A stretch of DNA of 41,837 nt from Paracoccus sp. S-4012 (lineage in GTDB: Bacteria; Pseudomonadota; Alphaproteobacteria; Rhodobacterales; Rhodobacteraceae): positions 1 through 41,837 of the forward strand of contig NZ_WKKA01000021.1 in assembly GCF_009674885.1 (NCBI RefSeq). Reading direction: 5' to 3'. The translations under genes and the position numbers were made by a program. Of the stretch, positions 1-8,623 are shown one piece after another. Numbering within the stretch: the stretch's first letter is position 1; every line of letters begins with the position of its first letter. The notes under the pieces are model-generated. The model ran no database searches, was not told the DNA's origin, and worked only from the letters and a program-made list of their open reading frames with translations.

Positions 1-791
1 TGACGGTGCGCGGGAACCTCGAATACGGACTCAGGAACCGCAAGACGCCGCGGGCCGAGATCGACGCCCGCGTGATCGAAGCGGCGCGGGTGCTGGAGAT
101 CGAGCCCTTCCTCGACCGCAAGCCGCAGGCCCTCTCGGGCGGCCAGCGGCAGCGGGTGGCGATGGGCCGCGCCATCGTCAGGAAGCCGCAGGCGTTCCTC
201 TTCGACGAGCCGCTCTCGAACCTCGACGCGAAGCTCCGCGGCCATATGCGGGTCGAGATCCGCCGCCTGCAGCGCCGCTTCGCCACCACCGCGATCTATG
301 TCACCCACGACCAGCTCGAGGCGATGACCATGGCCGACCGGCTGGTGGTAATGAACGGCGGCCGGATCGAGCAGGTCGGCGCGCCGATGGAGGTCTATGC
401 GCGTCCCGCGACCCTCTTCGTCGCGAGTTTCATGGGCGCGCCGGGCATGAATCTGATCCCGGTCGAGGACCTCGCCGCCCATGGCGCCGACCTGTCCGCG
501 TTTCCGCCGGACACCGCCGTGATCGGCATCCGCGCCGAGGACATCACGACCGAGGCCGCCCCAGGTGACCTCGCGCTCGACGCCCGGGTGAATGCGGTCG
601 AGCAGACCGGATCCGAGACACTGCTGCACCTGACGGCCGCCGGATCTGGGAGGGGCCTAGTGGTTCGAACTCCTGGGGCGGTGTCGCTGCCGGCAGACCC
701 AGGGTTGCGCCTGGGGCTGCCCGCGACGCGGCTGCACGGCTACGATGCGAGCGGGCAGCGCGTGCCGGCGAACGCGGCAGCAGCAGGATAG
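1..791 (+). CDS. Sugar ABC transporter ATP-binding protein, CUT1/UgpC type (5' truncated by window edge)
   Basis: Nucleotide-binding subunit that would power uptake of a sugar or polyol through a CUT1 permease pair in the inner membrane. The reading frame is open from the first base; the visible start reads [10 protein letters not shown], which corresponds to the Q-loop/helical region of UgpC/MalK, so the Walker A part lies outside the window. Seen inside: the ABC signature [15 protein letters not shown], Walker [16 protein letters not shown], the H-loop [11 protein letters not shown], and a C-terminal TOBE-like regulatory domain from about residue 150. The product ends at a TAG at 789-791 with an Ala-rich tail. 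Its permease and binding-protein genes must be upstream of the window. Family assignment is firm; the substrate is not visible. Confidence 0.93.
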   Translation, partial: TVRGNLEYGLRNRKTPRAEIDARVIEAARVLEIEPFLDRKPQALSGGQRQRVAMGRAIVRKPQAFLFDEPLSNLDAKLRGHMRVEIRRLQRRFATTAIYVTHDQLEAMTMADRLVVMNGGRIEQVGAPMEVYARPATLFVASFMGAPGMNLIPVEDLAAHGADLSAFPPDTAVIGIRAEDITTEAAPGDLALDARVNAVEQTGSETLLHLTAAGSGRGLVVRTPGAVSLPADPGLRLGLPATRLHGYDASGQRVPANAAAAG

Positions 792-1288
792 GAGTCTGAA
801 GCGCAAGGCGCGAGCCCGCGCATGTTCATTGGGGCGGCGTGATCGCCTGCGCGCTCATGGCAGCAGTTCACGTCGGCCGCCGAGCAAGCCATCATGGCGC
901 CCAAGAGCCAGGAATGCTCCGGCCGAGATAGAAGCCAAGATTGACGCCGAGACCCCGGGAAGCTCGGCACCGCGGCCATTTCCGAAACAACTAGTTCGGG
1001 CCTCGTGATTGCGTCGACCTAGGTTCACGTGCACACCTCTTTGGAGGGATGGCTGGCCTCCCGCAGGTCCCGCGGAGCCATGACGCAGAATGGATGCCCA
1101 AGCGCGACGGAGCGAACGTCCCCGATCATCATGAAGTCCTAGGAAGAGACGCAGACCACTACCGGGGTGCGTTATGGCGCCGCAAGGTCCCCGCGAACAA
1201 GACGTCCGTAGCGAAGGGCAGCATTGGTATTCTAAATGAAAGCGCTGGTGGGACCGACGTTCCCTGGCAACGACACAGAGTCGAGGTC
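792..1288. other. Non-coding or decayed stretch, includes repeat copy 1
   Basis: No convincing gene starts here. Overlapping frames on both strands are open because of high GC but lack ribosome sites and recognisable motifs. The right half (about 1048-1217) is homologous to the DNA flanking the IS5-family insertion at 7.7-8.7 kb and looks like the remnant of a coding sequence; see the repeat entries. Confidence 0.5.
1048..1217 (+). repeat. Degenerate coding repeat, copy 1 (uninterrupted)
   Basis: About 170 bp resembling the sequence on both sides of the IS5-family element further right. The left part shares the run TGGCTGRCCTCCCGCAGGTC with 7698 onward. The right part shares TGGCGCCGC and GACGTCCGTA with 8669 onward. 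The central site reads GAAGTCCTAGGAAG with no insertion. The distance from CTAG to TGGCGCCGC is 33 bp in both copies. In one forward frame the right halves align as protein: HHEVL...GALWRRKVPANKTSV here against YVEVL...GAFWRRNLPADRTSV in copy 2, so the repeat derives from a coding sequence. The protein family is not recognised. Confidence 0.6.
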
Positions 1289-1939
1289 CTAGGGGCCGCG
1301 GCTTCTTGCCAGTCCCAACCATTCCTTGAACCACGCGGGAAGGGCATTGTAGACGGCCGCGATACCCGGAATCGCGATGCCGAGGATCATGATCGCGGCC
1401 ACGAGCGGATTGTCTTGCAACTTGCGCTTCCACCGCTCGACCCGTGTGCCGGCCTCCGGGCGCCTCAACTCCCAAGCGACTGCCCTTGTGCCGAGCGCAA
1501 GTGCCTGCTCGATGCTCGTTGTCAACTCGGCTGGCGAACGGTCCGTCTCCGTGATGGACTTGCGGATGCAGTCCTCGAAATCGTCGTAGGGCTCGGCAAT
1601 CGTGTCCAGTCGGTCGAGCCGTTTGCGGAGCACGTCCACGGCTTCGCCCAGCACCCAGCGCGTGTCGCAGACAAGTTTCAGATCGTCGCTGCCCCGGATC
1701 GTCGACAGGTAGGCATCATCCGTGCTGCCTGCAGGCGTCCTGCGGTCCCGGCACACCTGATTGTAGCCGGTGGCCGCCACCCGGCTCCATAGGGGATCCC
1801 CGGATTGCGCCCGCGCGGCGATGCGCCCCCCGGGGGCGGCCATGACCCGGAGGTGATCGAGGCACAGCTTGCCCTGGCTCTGCACCGACTTGAAGGCTGC
1901 CTGCTGGTCTGCATCCGGAGCTCGTCGCGTGCTCGTCAT
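1289..1939 (-). CDS. Hypothetical protein with a C-terminal transmembrane segment
   Basis: A 216-residue protein of unknown function. The start at 1939 was chosen because GGAGGCAAGA lies directly before this ATG and because the gene begins 15 nt after the stop of the DUF6734 gene, making a two-gene operon. The first ~170 residues are mixed-charge and predicted soluble, with several Asp/Arg-rich helices and conserved-looking Cys and Trp. Near the C-terminus lies one hydrophobic stretch (about residues 174-195, around VAAIMILGIAIPGIAAVYNAL minus its last residue) followed by an amphipathic end, PAWFKEWLGL. This suggests a tail-anchored inner-membrane protein. No enzyme motif was seen. Operon partnership hints at a role related to surface glycan or glycosyl transfer, which is inference only. 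Confidence 0.65.
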   Translation of the reverse strand: MTSTRRAPDADQQAAFKSVQSQGKLCLDHLRVMAAPGGRIAARAQSGDPLWSRVAATGYNQVCRDRRTPAGSTDDAYLSTIRGSDDLKLVCDTRWVLGEAVDVLRKRLDRLDTIAEPYDDFEDCIRKSITETDRSPAELTTSIEQALALGTRAVAWELRRPEAGTRVERWKRKLQDNPLVAAIMILGIAIPGIAAVYNALPAWFKEWLGLARSRGP

Positions 1940-1953
1940 TCTTGCCTCCATGC

Positions 1954-2862
1954 TCAGGCTGGGTTCGAAGGTCTCTCCCCACACAGGCGCATGCAGCGCT
2001 CGTAAAGCGCGGGATGCTCGGCCCGGACGCGCCCCTCCAGACGAGCGGCGATCTCGGGGTCGGCCTTCGCATCCCCGATGAGATGCGTATATCCCACCTT
2101 TTCGGCCGCGCGAGGGGCAAATGCCTGCGTGGAGGATGGAAAGAGATAGCCGACCCTGCTGGCCGCGTCCGGGCCCCCGCGGTTCGCCTCCGCCTCCAGG
2201 CAGGCCGCAAGGAAATACTGCTCGACCAGAATGTTGTCACGGATGCCGATCCGCTCCCATGCCGGGGCATTGCGCGGGTGCAGGATGATCCTGGTTGCGC
2301 GCCGCGCATAGCGATGGAGGAAGTCGATGTCCGTCCCGCCCAGGATGCCGCAGCACAATGCGTTCGTGCGCCGCCGCGCGGCATAGGACTGCCACTCATC
2401 CGGGAGCCAACCCCCGCAGTGGGCAATGCCGCGGATAAACTGATCGGCGCGATAGAGCGTCTGGTCTGTAAGGTCGAAATGTTCCGGGTTCTGCGCGATC
2501 ACCGCGGCGCCCGCCAGGCGCGCCGGCAGCGGCTTCCACAGAATCACGTCCGCATCTAGGTGCAGAAAAGGCTCTCGCTGAGCTGCATAGGCCGCGAACT
2601 TGCCGAGCACCCACCATTTCGGATCGGCGCCGGTTTGGTTCAGCAGCTCCAGATCGTCGCTGACCGTCGTGAAGGGCAGGCCCAGCTCGTCCACCAGCAG
2701 CCGGGCCCCCACGCTGTCGGTGACAAGGCAGGTTTCCTGGAAATGGGCCGCAGCCCGGGCCACCGAAAGCGCCCAGCACAGCAGATGCGCCCGCTCGCTG
2801 TGCCAGAATCGGTGGTAAAACAGGGAATGCGGCCGCGACCAGAAGGACCAGACCGCCCGCAT
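1954..2862 (-). CDS. DUF6734 family protein (glycosyltransferase-like)
   Basis: A 302-residue protein matching the DUF6734 pattern: it starts MRAVWSFWSRP, followed by YHRFWHSERAHLLCWALSVA, a GLPFTTVSDDL segment, then WWVLGKFAAYAAQREPFLHL with a following DADV. The HLDADV motif resembles the DXD nucleotide-sugar site of glycosyltransferases, so a sugar-transfer role is plausible but unproven. The start at 2862 was preferred over an upstream in-frame ATG because it matches the family start and forms a TGATG overlap with the upstream reading frame (stop TGA at 2862-2864), a classical coupling arrangement. It is followed 15 nt later by the membrane-anchored hypothetical gene. Family call is fairly firm, biochemical role uncertain. 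Confidence 0.75.
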   Translation of the reverse strand: MRAVWSFWSRPHSLFYHRFWHSERAHLLCWALSVARAAAHFQETCLVTDSVGARLLVDELGLPFTTVSDDLELLNQTGADPKWWVLGKFAAYAAQREPFLHLDADVILWKPLPARLAGAAVIAQNPEHFDLTDQTLYRADQFIRGIAHCGGWLPDEWQSYAARRRTNALCCGILGGTDIDFLHRYARRATRIILHPRNAPAWERIGIRDNILVEQYFLAACLEAEANRGGPDAASRVGYLFPSSTQAFAPRAAEKVGYTHLIGDAKADPEIAARLEGRVRAEHPALYERCMRLCGERPSNPA

Positions 2863-3330
2863 CAGATCAGGTGCGAGCCGATGCCGCGGGCGCCCGGTGG
2901 CCCGCTGCCCGGTCTCGGGATAGCGATACCGGAACCGGCGGCAGCGTGGATCTCGGTATTGTTCCACATTTCCAGGATCCATCCCGCCTTTCCGCGTCTC
3001 GGACCTGACGATTGTCGGAAGACCCGCAGGTTGCGGAAGCGCCGGGGCCCGATGACCCTGGCGACCGCCACCTGCGTTTCGAACAGAATGGTTACCGGAC
3101 GCTCTGTGACACGCCCGCGCCCAGCGCCATTCTTCAGCTCCCTGATGAACTTGCGCTTTCCCTGGAACTCACCATCTGCCCGCCAGATGACGATGTCGTT
3201 CTCCCAGAAGGTCGTCAGACCACGCCTCTGCATCAGGGTCTCCAGCCTCCTCCCGTTCCGTCATCTCGCGACAGAGATCCTCCACCTGTCGGATCATGCC
3301 ACTGTTCCAGGCTTCAGGAATCCGGCTCAT
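2862..3330 (-). pseudogene. Hypothetical gene, probably frameshifted
   Basis: Two minus-strand frames appear to be halves of one gene. The first begins at ATG 3330 behind a GGGGGAG ribosome site and gives MSRIPEAWNSGMIRQVEDLC followed by REMTER, ending at 3169 in another frame. The second, which ends at 2862 in the TGATG overlap with the DUF6734 start, reads ETLMQRRGLTTFWENDIVIW and continues with RADGEFQGKRKFIREL. Joining them with a one-base shift near 3240-3260 gives a smooth product of about 155 residues. No family was recognised. It could instead be two small independent genes, or the shift could be a sequencing error. Confidence 0.4.
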
Positions 3331-4097
3331 GTCTTGCTCCCCCGTAGCAGCGCAGACGCCTTCTGTGGACTGGTCTCGGAACAGACTTGAGCTTGGGCTT
3401 GCCGGCAAGCAACAGAAGGACGCAAACCGATCCGCCGGCCTCTTCAGGGGTCGTCTCGGATTCCAAAAAGACATGAGGACAGGGTGAGCCACGCGCATTG
3501 CTCGAACTTCCTCGAAAAATATTCGGCTGCAGCGACCTTGAGCGAATACTAGCATAACTCAGTTGCCGCAGGATAGCACTGATGGACTGCCCAACGGAGT
3601 GGTCCAGTCCAGGGATCACCCCACCATTGCGAGGAACTTCCGCCGGGCAAGGCATGAGGTGGCGACTGGTGAAAGTTTGTCACGCGGTGTGCGGCCGAGC
3701 GCGAACGTCTGCAAAGGGCCGATCGGCGCGATCTTCATTGGATTCAACGCGCGGTCAGACCGCCAGAGACAACCCGGCGTGGCGGCTGACCTCAGCCTCG
3801 AACCCGGCAATCAGGCGGTCGAGCGCCGGATGGGCGCGGCCGACGACATAGGCCGGTGCCGGCGGGTCGGCGACTATGTGGCTATCCCTGACCCGCGGCG
3901 GCTGAATCTCGAGATCCGCAATGACTGACGCTATTATCGTGCTGGCCTATCGGGTCTATGGTGACACCGGGAAGGTCGTCCTTGCGGGCATCGAACTGAT
4001 CAACGCCTTCACGAACTGAGGCCGGCTCGGCGGCGTCTGCCGTGGCCGTGCTCTCGTTCGGCTGTGACCCTGCGGCGCGCGGTGATCCGGCCTGGGC
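3331..4097. other. Intergenic / decayed stretch
   Basis: No complete gene is supported. The left part (3331-3560) carries the promoter region of the minus-strand DUF6734 operon and is less GC-rich around 3510-3560. A forward 32-codon frame at 3921-4019 (begins MTDAIIVLAYRVYG) has no clear ribosome site. On the minus strand a coding-looking fragment lies at 3762-3941 (separate entry). Confidence 0.4.
3762..3941 (-). pseudogene. C-terminal gene remnant, unidentified (possibly a regulator)
   Basis: A minus-strand frame open from just after a TAG at about 3942 to a TGA near 3762 reads like the end of a real protein, with SVIADLEIQPPRVRDSHIVA and then AYVVGRAHPALDRLIAGFEA. The composition and the helical ending resemble effector-domain ends of LysR-type regulators, but the match is weak. 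No start or N-terminal domain is present. Confidence 0.22.
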
Positions 4098-5399
4098 TCA
4101 CCCTGCCCCCGGACCATGCAACCCGGGTGGTGGCACGGCATCCGCATCGGGATCGCGGCCGTGCCGGCGGTCGAGCAGGCGCATGACGGGGGTGACGGTC
4201 AGCCCGTGCATGAGGATGGAGATCAGGACCACGAGGCCGACGATGGCCCAGAGGCGCTCGGCGCCTTTGACCTCCATGTGGTTCAACCCGTAGGCCAGGT
4301 AGTAGATCGATCCCACACCCCGGATCCCGAAGAAGGCGATCGTCAGCTTCTCGCTCCATGAGGCCCTGAGCCCGGCAAGGCCGATCAGCCCCGTCACCGG
4401 ACGGATGACCAGCAGGATGACCAGCGCCGCGGCGACGTCTGCCCAAGGCAGCCCCGCCAGCAGACCCTTGGCAACGGCACCTCCGAACAGCAGCAGAAGC
4501 ACCATCATCGCGAGGCGCTCGACCTGTTCGGTGACGTCGTGCATCTCGCGGTGGAAGTCGTGGCTTCTGTGGGCCGCGCGGAAGGTCAGCGCGGTGACGA
4601 AGACCGACAGGAAACCATAGGAGTGGATAATCTCGGTCAGCCCGTAGGACACGAAGGTGGCGGAGAGCGCGATCAGCCCGTCGCCGGTCTGGGCCAGCTT
4701 CGTCTCGGCCGGAATGCGGAAGGTGAGCCAGCCGAAGGCGCGGCCGATCAGGTAACCTCCCGCGACGCCGGCGCCGATCTCCCACAGCACGTTGTAGCTC
4801 AGCCATTTCATCGCCCAGGGCTCTCCCGTCGCGCCCGCGAGAGCCAAGGCGATGGCCAGGTGGACAAAGGGGAAGGCGGCGCCATCGTTCATGCCCGCCT
4901 CCGAGGTCAGGCCGAAACGCACCTCGTCTTCCTCGCCCGTCTTCGGCGGGCCGACCTGCACGTCCGAGGCCAGAACCGGATCGGTCGGCGCCAGCGCCGC
5001 GCCCAGAAGCAGCGCCACCGGCCATGCAAAGCCCATCCATGTTCCCGCAAGGAGGGTGATGGCGCCGATGCTGAAGGGAAGGGTGACGAGGATCAGCCGC
5101 CAGGTCACCTCCCAGCGGTGCAGCCCGAAGACCCGGTCGAGCTTCAGCCCGGCTCCCATCAGCGCGATGATGACGACGAACTCGCTGAACCTTTCGGTGA
5201 TCTCGGGATAGGCCAGCGGCGAAGGCTCCAGCCTGGCCCCTGGCAGCGAGAAGAGCGCCGCCCCCAGGCCGATGCAGACGATGGGCAGGGACAAGGGTAA
5301 CCGCCGCAGCGCCAGGGGCAGCCATGCCACCAGAGCAATCAGGAAGCCGGCGCCCGTCAGAAGGAGGATATATGGGTCGGGCTGAAGCGGCGGGATCAT
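4098..5399 (-). CDS. Cation:proton antiporter, CPA1 (NhaP-type) family
   Basis: A 433-residue inner-membrane protein exchanging Na+ or K+ for protons in pH and salt homeostasis. It has about a dozen hydrophobic segments across its length. Diagnostic motifs are ALAPTDPVLASDVQVG (around residue 135) and SEAGMNDGAAFPFV (around 167), the latter carrying the Asn-Asp pair that binds the ion in CPA1 transporters. A further motif, FFGIRGVGSIYYLAYG (around 366), matches the conserved late helix. The tail is Asp/His/Pro-rich. The start at 5399 is taken as the first Met before the first membrane helix; its ribosome site is weak. It is monocistronic, so no partner indicates the ion. Confidence 0.93.
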   Translation of the reverse strand: MIPPLQPDPYILLLTGAGFLIALVAWLPLALRRLPLSLPIVCIGLGAALFSLPGARLEPSPLAYPEITERFSEFVVIIALMGAGLKLDRVFGLHRWEVTWRLILVTLPFSIGAITLLAGTWMGFAWPVALLLGAALAPTDPVLASDVQVGPPKTGEEDEVRFGLTSEAGMNDGAAFPFVHLAIALALAGATGEPWAMKWLSYNVLWEIGAGVAGGYLIGRAFGWLTFRIPAETKLAQTGDGLIALSATFVSYGLTEIIHSYGFLSVFVTALTFRAAHRSHDFHREMHDVTEQVERLAMMVLLLLFGGAVAKGLLAGLPWADVAAALVILLVIRPVTGLIGLAGLRASWSEKLTIAFFGIRGVGSIYYLAYGLNHMEVKGAERLWAIVGLVVLISILMHGLTVTPVMRLLDRRHGRDPDADAVPPPGLHGPGAG

Positions 5400-6316
5400 G
5401 GCATCAACACGGGTTAAGGTTCAGTCGTGGCGACAGCAGGCTTGCCGGGATGCAGCGATCCTGTGCCTCTCGATCAGTGCTGATCGCCATGCGTGCGCCA
5501 CGATCGGCTATCAGCGGCTGCCGTCGTGAGTTCAGGGCGGCGGCCTGTGACAATGCTCTCTAGACGCCTGATCTGCCGGTGCTGCTGCCGGCGAGGCCAG
5601 GGACACCATAATTGCCGCCGTGACCAGGGCCTTCTCCCTCACCGGCCATAATCACTGCGGCCCGATCAATACGGGTCATGGCCTGATGGACCCGCAGGGC
5701 GGTCCCCATAACCGCCCCACTCGTCGCCGTAACGACCATCGCGTTGCTGAACCCCATCATGCCATAGCCGCGAGCTTCATTCATGTGCCGCCGCCGCTCG
5801 GCACCGTCATCGCCGAACCTGGAACGGAGTTCGTCACCCGCCCAGTCCGACCAGTCGCGGGAGCAGTCCCGGGGCGAGTGGTCGTCCCGTGCCCATAGGG
5901 GCCGCGACCCCAGCGTTCCCGATCGTCCCGGTCCTGTGCCATCTGCATCCACCCTCAGGCAGTGAGTGTGGAGGAAATCCACTGCTGTCCCAACCCTTCC
6001 CGCTTCCGCGGTGTTCCTTCGAGGCTTGCGGTGCCAGATGTGAATGGTCGGTTTGCGGAAGCTGTTACGCAGCATGCGACCAGGCAAGAACGACTGCTTT
6101 GGGCCGATTGACGCGGCGACGAGGTCACACCGTGCAAGCAAGCGCGGCGAGCATTGCAGCCGACGGCCGCATTACGGTCGAACCAGCCGCCGTAGTCGAA
6201 GATCATCCGCTCGGTGGCACCGCGGGCAGGTGGCCTACGCTCCCTGAGAAACTGACCAGGCTCAGTGCGCTCATGTTTCCACTCAACCTTATTGCTGGCG
6301 GATGACGCTATAGAGG
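5400..6316. other. Long stretch without an intact gene
   Basis: About 900 bp between the antiporter and the IS66 remnant. It contains the antiporter promoter region, a degraded SWFGD-like gene at about 5760-5942 (separate entry) and otherwise no frame with a ribosome site or recognisable protein. The 6020-6250 part has the mixed composition typical of decayed intergenic DNA in this group of bacteria. Confidence 0.45.
5760..5942 (-). pseudogene. SWFGD-domain-like protein remnant (frameshifted)
   Basis: From ATG 5942 the minus strand reads MAQDRDDRERWGRGPYGHG, the Asp/Arg/Gly/Tyr-rich opening seen in SWFGD/BON-domain envelope proteins. After a one-base shift near 5890 the neighbouring frame continues DWSDWAGDELRSRFGDDGAE and then RRRHMNEARGYG. 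This closely resembles the family motif (usually DEVRSWFGDDEAERRR), with SRFGD in place of SWFGD. The remainder downstream lacks a BON domain. The gene appears dead; the frameshift and truncation were read by eye. Confidence 0.42.
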
Positions 6317-7322
6317 GTAAGCGCCTTCCCGATGCCCTACGCGGCGAGGCTTGACCTCTGATCGAAGCTCCAGGGCATGAGGCCCTCGATCAGGCTCCTT
6401 GGATGGCCATCGAGGATCGCCCGCAGGGTCCGCGCGATGTAGTCGATCGGGTTCGCGTGACTCATCTTGCAGGTGGCGATCACGGAGGCGAGCATTGCCC
6501 AGTTCTCGGCCCCCACCTCGTGGCCCGCGAAGAGGGCGTTCTTCGGTGTCAGCGCGATCGGGCGGATCTGGTTCTCGACCGGATTGGTGTCGAGCTCGAG
6601 CCGTCCGTCCTCGAGGAAGCGCGTCAGCCCTGGCCAGATGCCGAGCGTGTATCGGATGTCCTCGGCGAGCCTCGACGAGCGCGGGATGCGCGCGAGCTGC
6701 GCCTCGAGCCAGGGCCGGAAGGCGGCGGCGATCGGGGCCGCCAGTTCGGCGCGGGCAGCCAGCCGGATCTCCGGTGCGCGGCCGCGGACCGTCGCCTCGA
6801 TGGCGTAGAGCTGGGCGATCTGGCTCAGGGCCCGTTCGGCGATCGGGGAGGCGTCGGCCTCCAGCCGCTTCACGAAGCGCCGGCGGACATGCGTCCAGCA
6901 GTGCACGAGCTGCCACGGCCCCTCCGGTCGAGCCGGGCCCGCCGGAGCCTCGTAGGCCTGATAGCCGTCGCATTGCAGGAACCTGCCGCGATAGCCGTCG
7001 AGGAAGCGGACCGCGTGCACACCGCCGCGGCCGGGCGCGTAGCGGAACATCACGATCGGTGGTCCGGTCCCGCCATGCCCGCGGTCATCCGCCACGATGG
7101 CCCAGAACCAGCCGGTCTTCGTCGTCCTCCCGGGTCCAGCACCGGTGCCCGGGTCTCGTCCATGAAGATCCGATCCGCGCCCTTCAGATGCTCGCACATG
7201 TGCTGGACGATCGGCCGGAGGTGGAAGCAGGCCCTGCCGACCCAGTTGCCGAGCGTCGCCCGGTCGAGCACGATCCCCTGCCGCCTGTAGATCTCGGCCT
7301 GGCGATAGAATGGCAGGTGCCG
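6317..7322 (-). mobile_element. IS66-family element remnant (one end and 3' two-thirds of tnpC)
   Basis: The outer end starts with GTAAGCGCCTTCCC at 6317, the GTAAGCG terminus characteristic of IS66 elements. Inside lies the C-terminal part of the DDE transposase TnpC. The other end, tnpA, tnpB and the TnpC N-terminus are missing: at about 7320 the sequence changes to a threonine dehydratase remnant. No target duplication can be read because only one end survives. Confidence 0.8.
6337..7322 (-). pseudogene. tnpC: IS66 transposase TnpC, 5'-truncated and frameshifted
   Basis: The surviving C-terminal ~320 residues of an IS66 DDE transposase. It begins HLPFYRQAEIYRRQGIVLDR, passes the first catalytic Asp in FMDETRAPVLDPG, then needs a frame change near 7130-7140. 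It resumes with TGWFWAIVADDRGHGG and RFLQCDGYQAYEA (second Asp), then WTHVRRRFVK, LDTNPVENQIRPIALTPKNA (catalytic Glu), and ends MPWSFDQRSSLAA. The N-terminal leucine-zipper and zinc-binding parts are gone. Because the downstream frame stays open through the junction, it forms a long chimeric frame with the adjacent threonine dehydratase fragment, which is fortuitous. Not expected to be active. Confidence 0.82.
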
Positions 7323-7638
7323 CGCCGATCCGGCCGGCGATGTCGGCGAGCACGCCGGGGCGGTCGGGGATGTCGAGCGCGAGGCGCATCAGGCGCCCGT
7401 CGCGGAACATCACGCGCTGGAGGACCGAGGCGAGGACCCGGTTGTCGATGTTGGCGCCGCAGATCGGGACGCCGACGCGCTGGCCGCGGAAGAGCTCGGG
7501 GTGGGCCAGCAGCGCCGCAATGCCGGCGGCGCCCGCGCCCTCGGCCACCACCTTCGCCTCTTCGGCGAGGCAGGCAATCGCGTTCTCGATCTGGTGCTCG
7601 GGGACGCTCGGGACGCGGATGGCGTGCTCGGTCTATTC
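7323..7638 (-). pseudogene. Threonine dehydratase (IlvA/TdcB-like) internal fragment
   Basis: Minus-strand frame reads HAIRVPSVPEHQIENAIACL, then VVAEGAGAAGIAALLAHPEL, VPICGANIDNRVLASVLQRV and LALDIPDRPGVLADIAGRIG. This is the end of the PLP-dependent catalytic domain and the beginning of the ACT regulatory domain of a threonine ammonia-lyase. The start and most of the catalytic domain (including the PLP lysine) are absent: a TAG closes the frame at about 7638, and the other side is cut by the IS66 remnant. It must be a scar of an insertion or deletion that removed a chromosomal-type gene. Confidence 0.8.
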
Positions 7639-7865
7639 GAGCAGTTGGGAATGGAGGCGGGTCGCGCAGCTCATGCCGCGCCCGGCAAGCAGCAGGAATG
7701 GCTGACCTCCCGCAGGTCCCGCCCAGCCATGGCGCTTAAGTCGACCGACCAGCTGTAAGAAGGAGGGCTCATTCGACTACGTCGAAGTCCTAGGTTCAGG
7801 ACCTATTAAATTGCTTGCCGGGCCAGCCGCGGCTTGATTCACTTCGGGCGCTGAGGAGGTGCCGC

Positions 7866-8623
7866 ATGAGTGATCTTTTCTGGCTGAGCGAAGCGCAGAT
7901 GGAGCGCCTTGAGCCGTTCTTCCCGCGCTCCCGCGGCCGGCCACGGGTTGATGACAGGAGGGTGCTGAGCGGCGTCATTTTCATCAATCGCAATGGCTTG
8001 CGCTGGCGGGACGCGCCGGCTGCCTATGGCCCGGCAAAGACGCTCTACAACAGATGGGTCCGGCGGAGCCGGCTGGGTGTCTTGGCCCGGATCCTGACCG
8101 AACTTGCCGCCGAGGGGCGCGAGCGCGACACGCTGATGATTGATGCGACCCATTTGAAGGCGCACCGGACCGCCTCAAGCCTGCGGGGCAAAAAAGGGGG
8201 TGCGGACGGCTCATCGGGCGCAGCAAGGGCGGGCTGAACTCCAAGCTGCATACCTTGACCGACGGCAGGGGGCGGCCCATCGACATGGTCCTGACCTCCG
8301 GCCAGACATCGGATTACATCGGCGCCCGGGTGCTGCTGCGCTCATTGCCGACGGCGAGGACCCTCTTGGCGGACCGCGGCTACGATGCCAACTGGTTCCG
8401 CAAGGCCTTGACCGAGCGCCACATTCAGCCCTGCATTCCATCCCGGAAATGTCGCAAGGTGCCGATCCCGCACGACCCAAGCCTCTACCGGCAGCGCCAC
8501 CGGATCGAGAATGCCTTCGCCCGGCTCAAGGACTGGCGCAGGATCGCCACCCGCTACGACAGATGCCCCGACCTATTCCTGTCGGCCTGCGCCCTCGCAG
8601 CCATCGTCATGTTTTGGCTATGA
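7866..8623 (+). CDS. IS5-family (IS427 group) DDE transposase, two frames joined by a -1 shift
   Basis: The first frame starts at ATG 7866 (MSDLFWLSEAQMERLEPFFP) and ends at 8237; the second reads CGRLIGRSKGGLNSKLHTLT and continues to TGA 8623. They join by a -1 shift at the run A6G5 (8190-8200), giving a product of about 252 residues, the usual size. Catalytic residues are placed as expected: Asp in LMIDATHLKAHRTA, Asp in LLADRGYDANWFRKAL, Glu in RHRIENAFARLKDWRR. The A6G-type slippery run in exactly this position suggests programmed frameshifting, as known for other insertion sequences, but a simple indel is possible. Confidence 0.85.
8190..8200 (+). promoter_or_regulatory. Candidate -1 ribosomal frameshift site (AAAAAAGGGGG)
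   Basis: Zero-frame codons are AAA AAA GGG. A one-base backward slip on the A run re-pairs with AAA and places the ribosome in the frame encoding the rest of the transposase. No stimulatory stem-loop was verified. Confidence 0.45.

Noticed and set aside
660..680. tRNA-like T-arm string GGTTCGAACTCC
   Set aside because: It lies inside the coding end of the ABC ATPase and no acceptor, D or anticodon arms can be folded around it.
1018..1027. CCTAGGTTCA, identical to the outer left end of the IS5-family element
   Set aside because: Only ten bases match and similarity stops at once; too short to claim a solo end.
4009..5325. Second long minus-strand frame inside the antiporter gene
   Set aside because: Shadow frame of the CPA1 antiporter, Arg/Ala/Gly-rich with no membrane segments or motifs.
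5560..6141. A 193-codon minus-strand frame as an intact gene
   Set aside because: Only the middle resembles a family (SWFGD), in combination with another frame; the N-terminal third looks like translated intergenic DNA.
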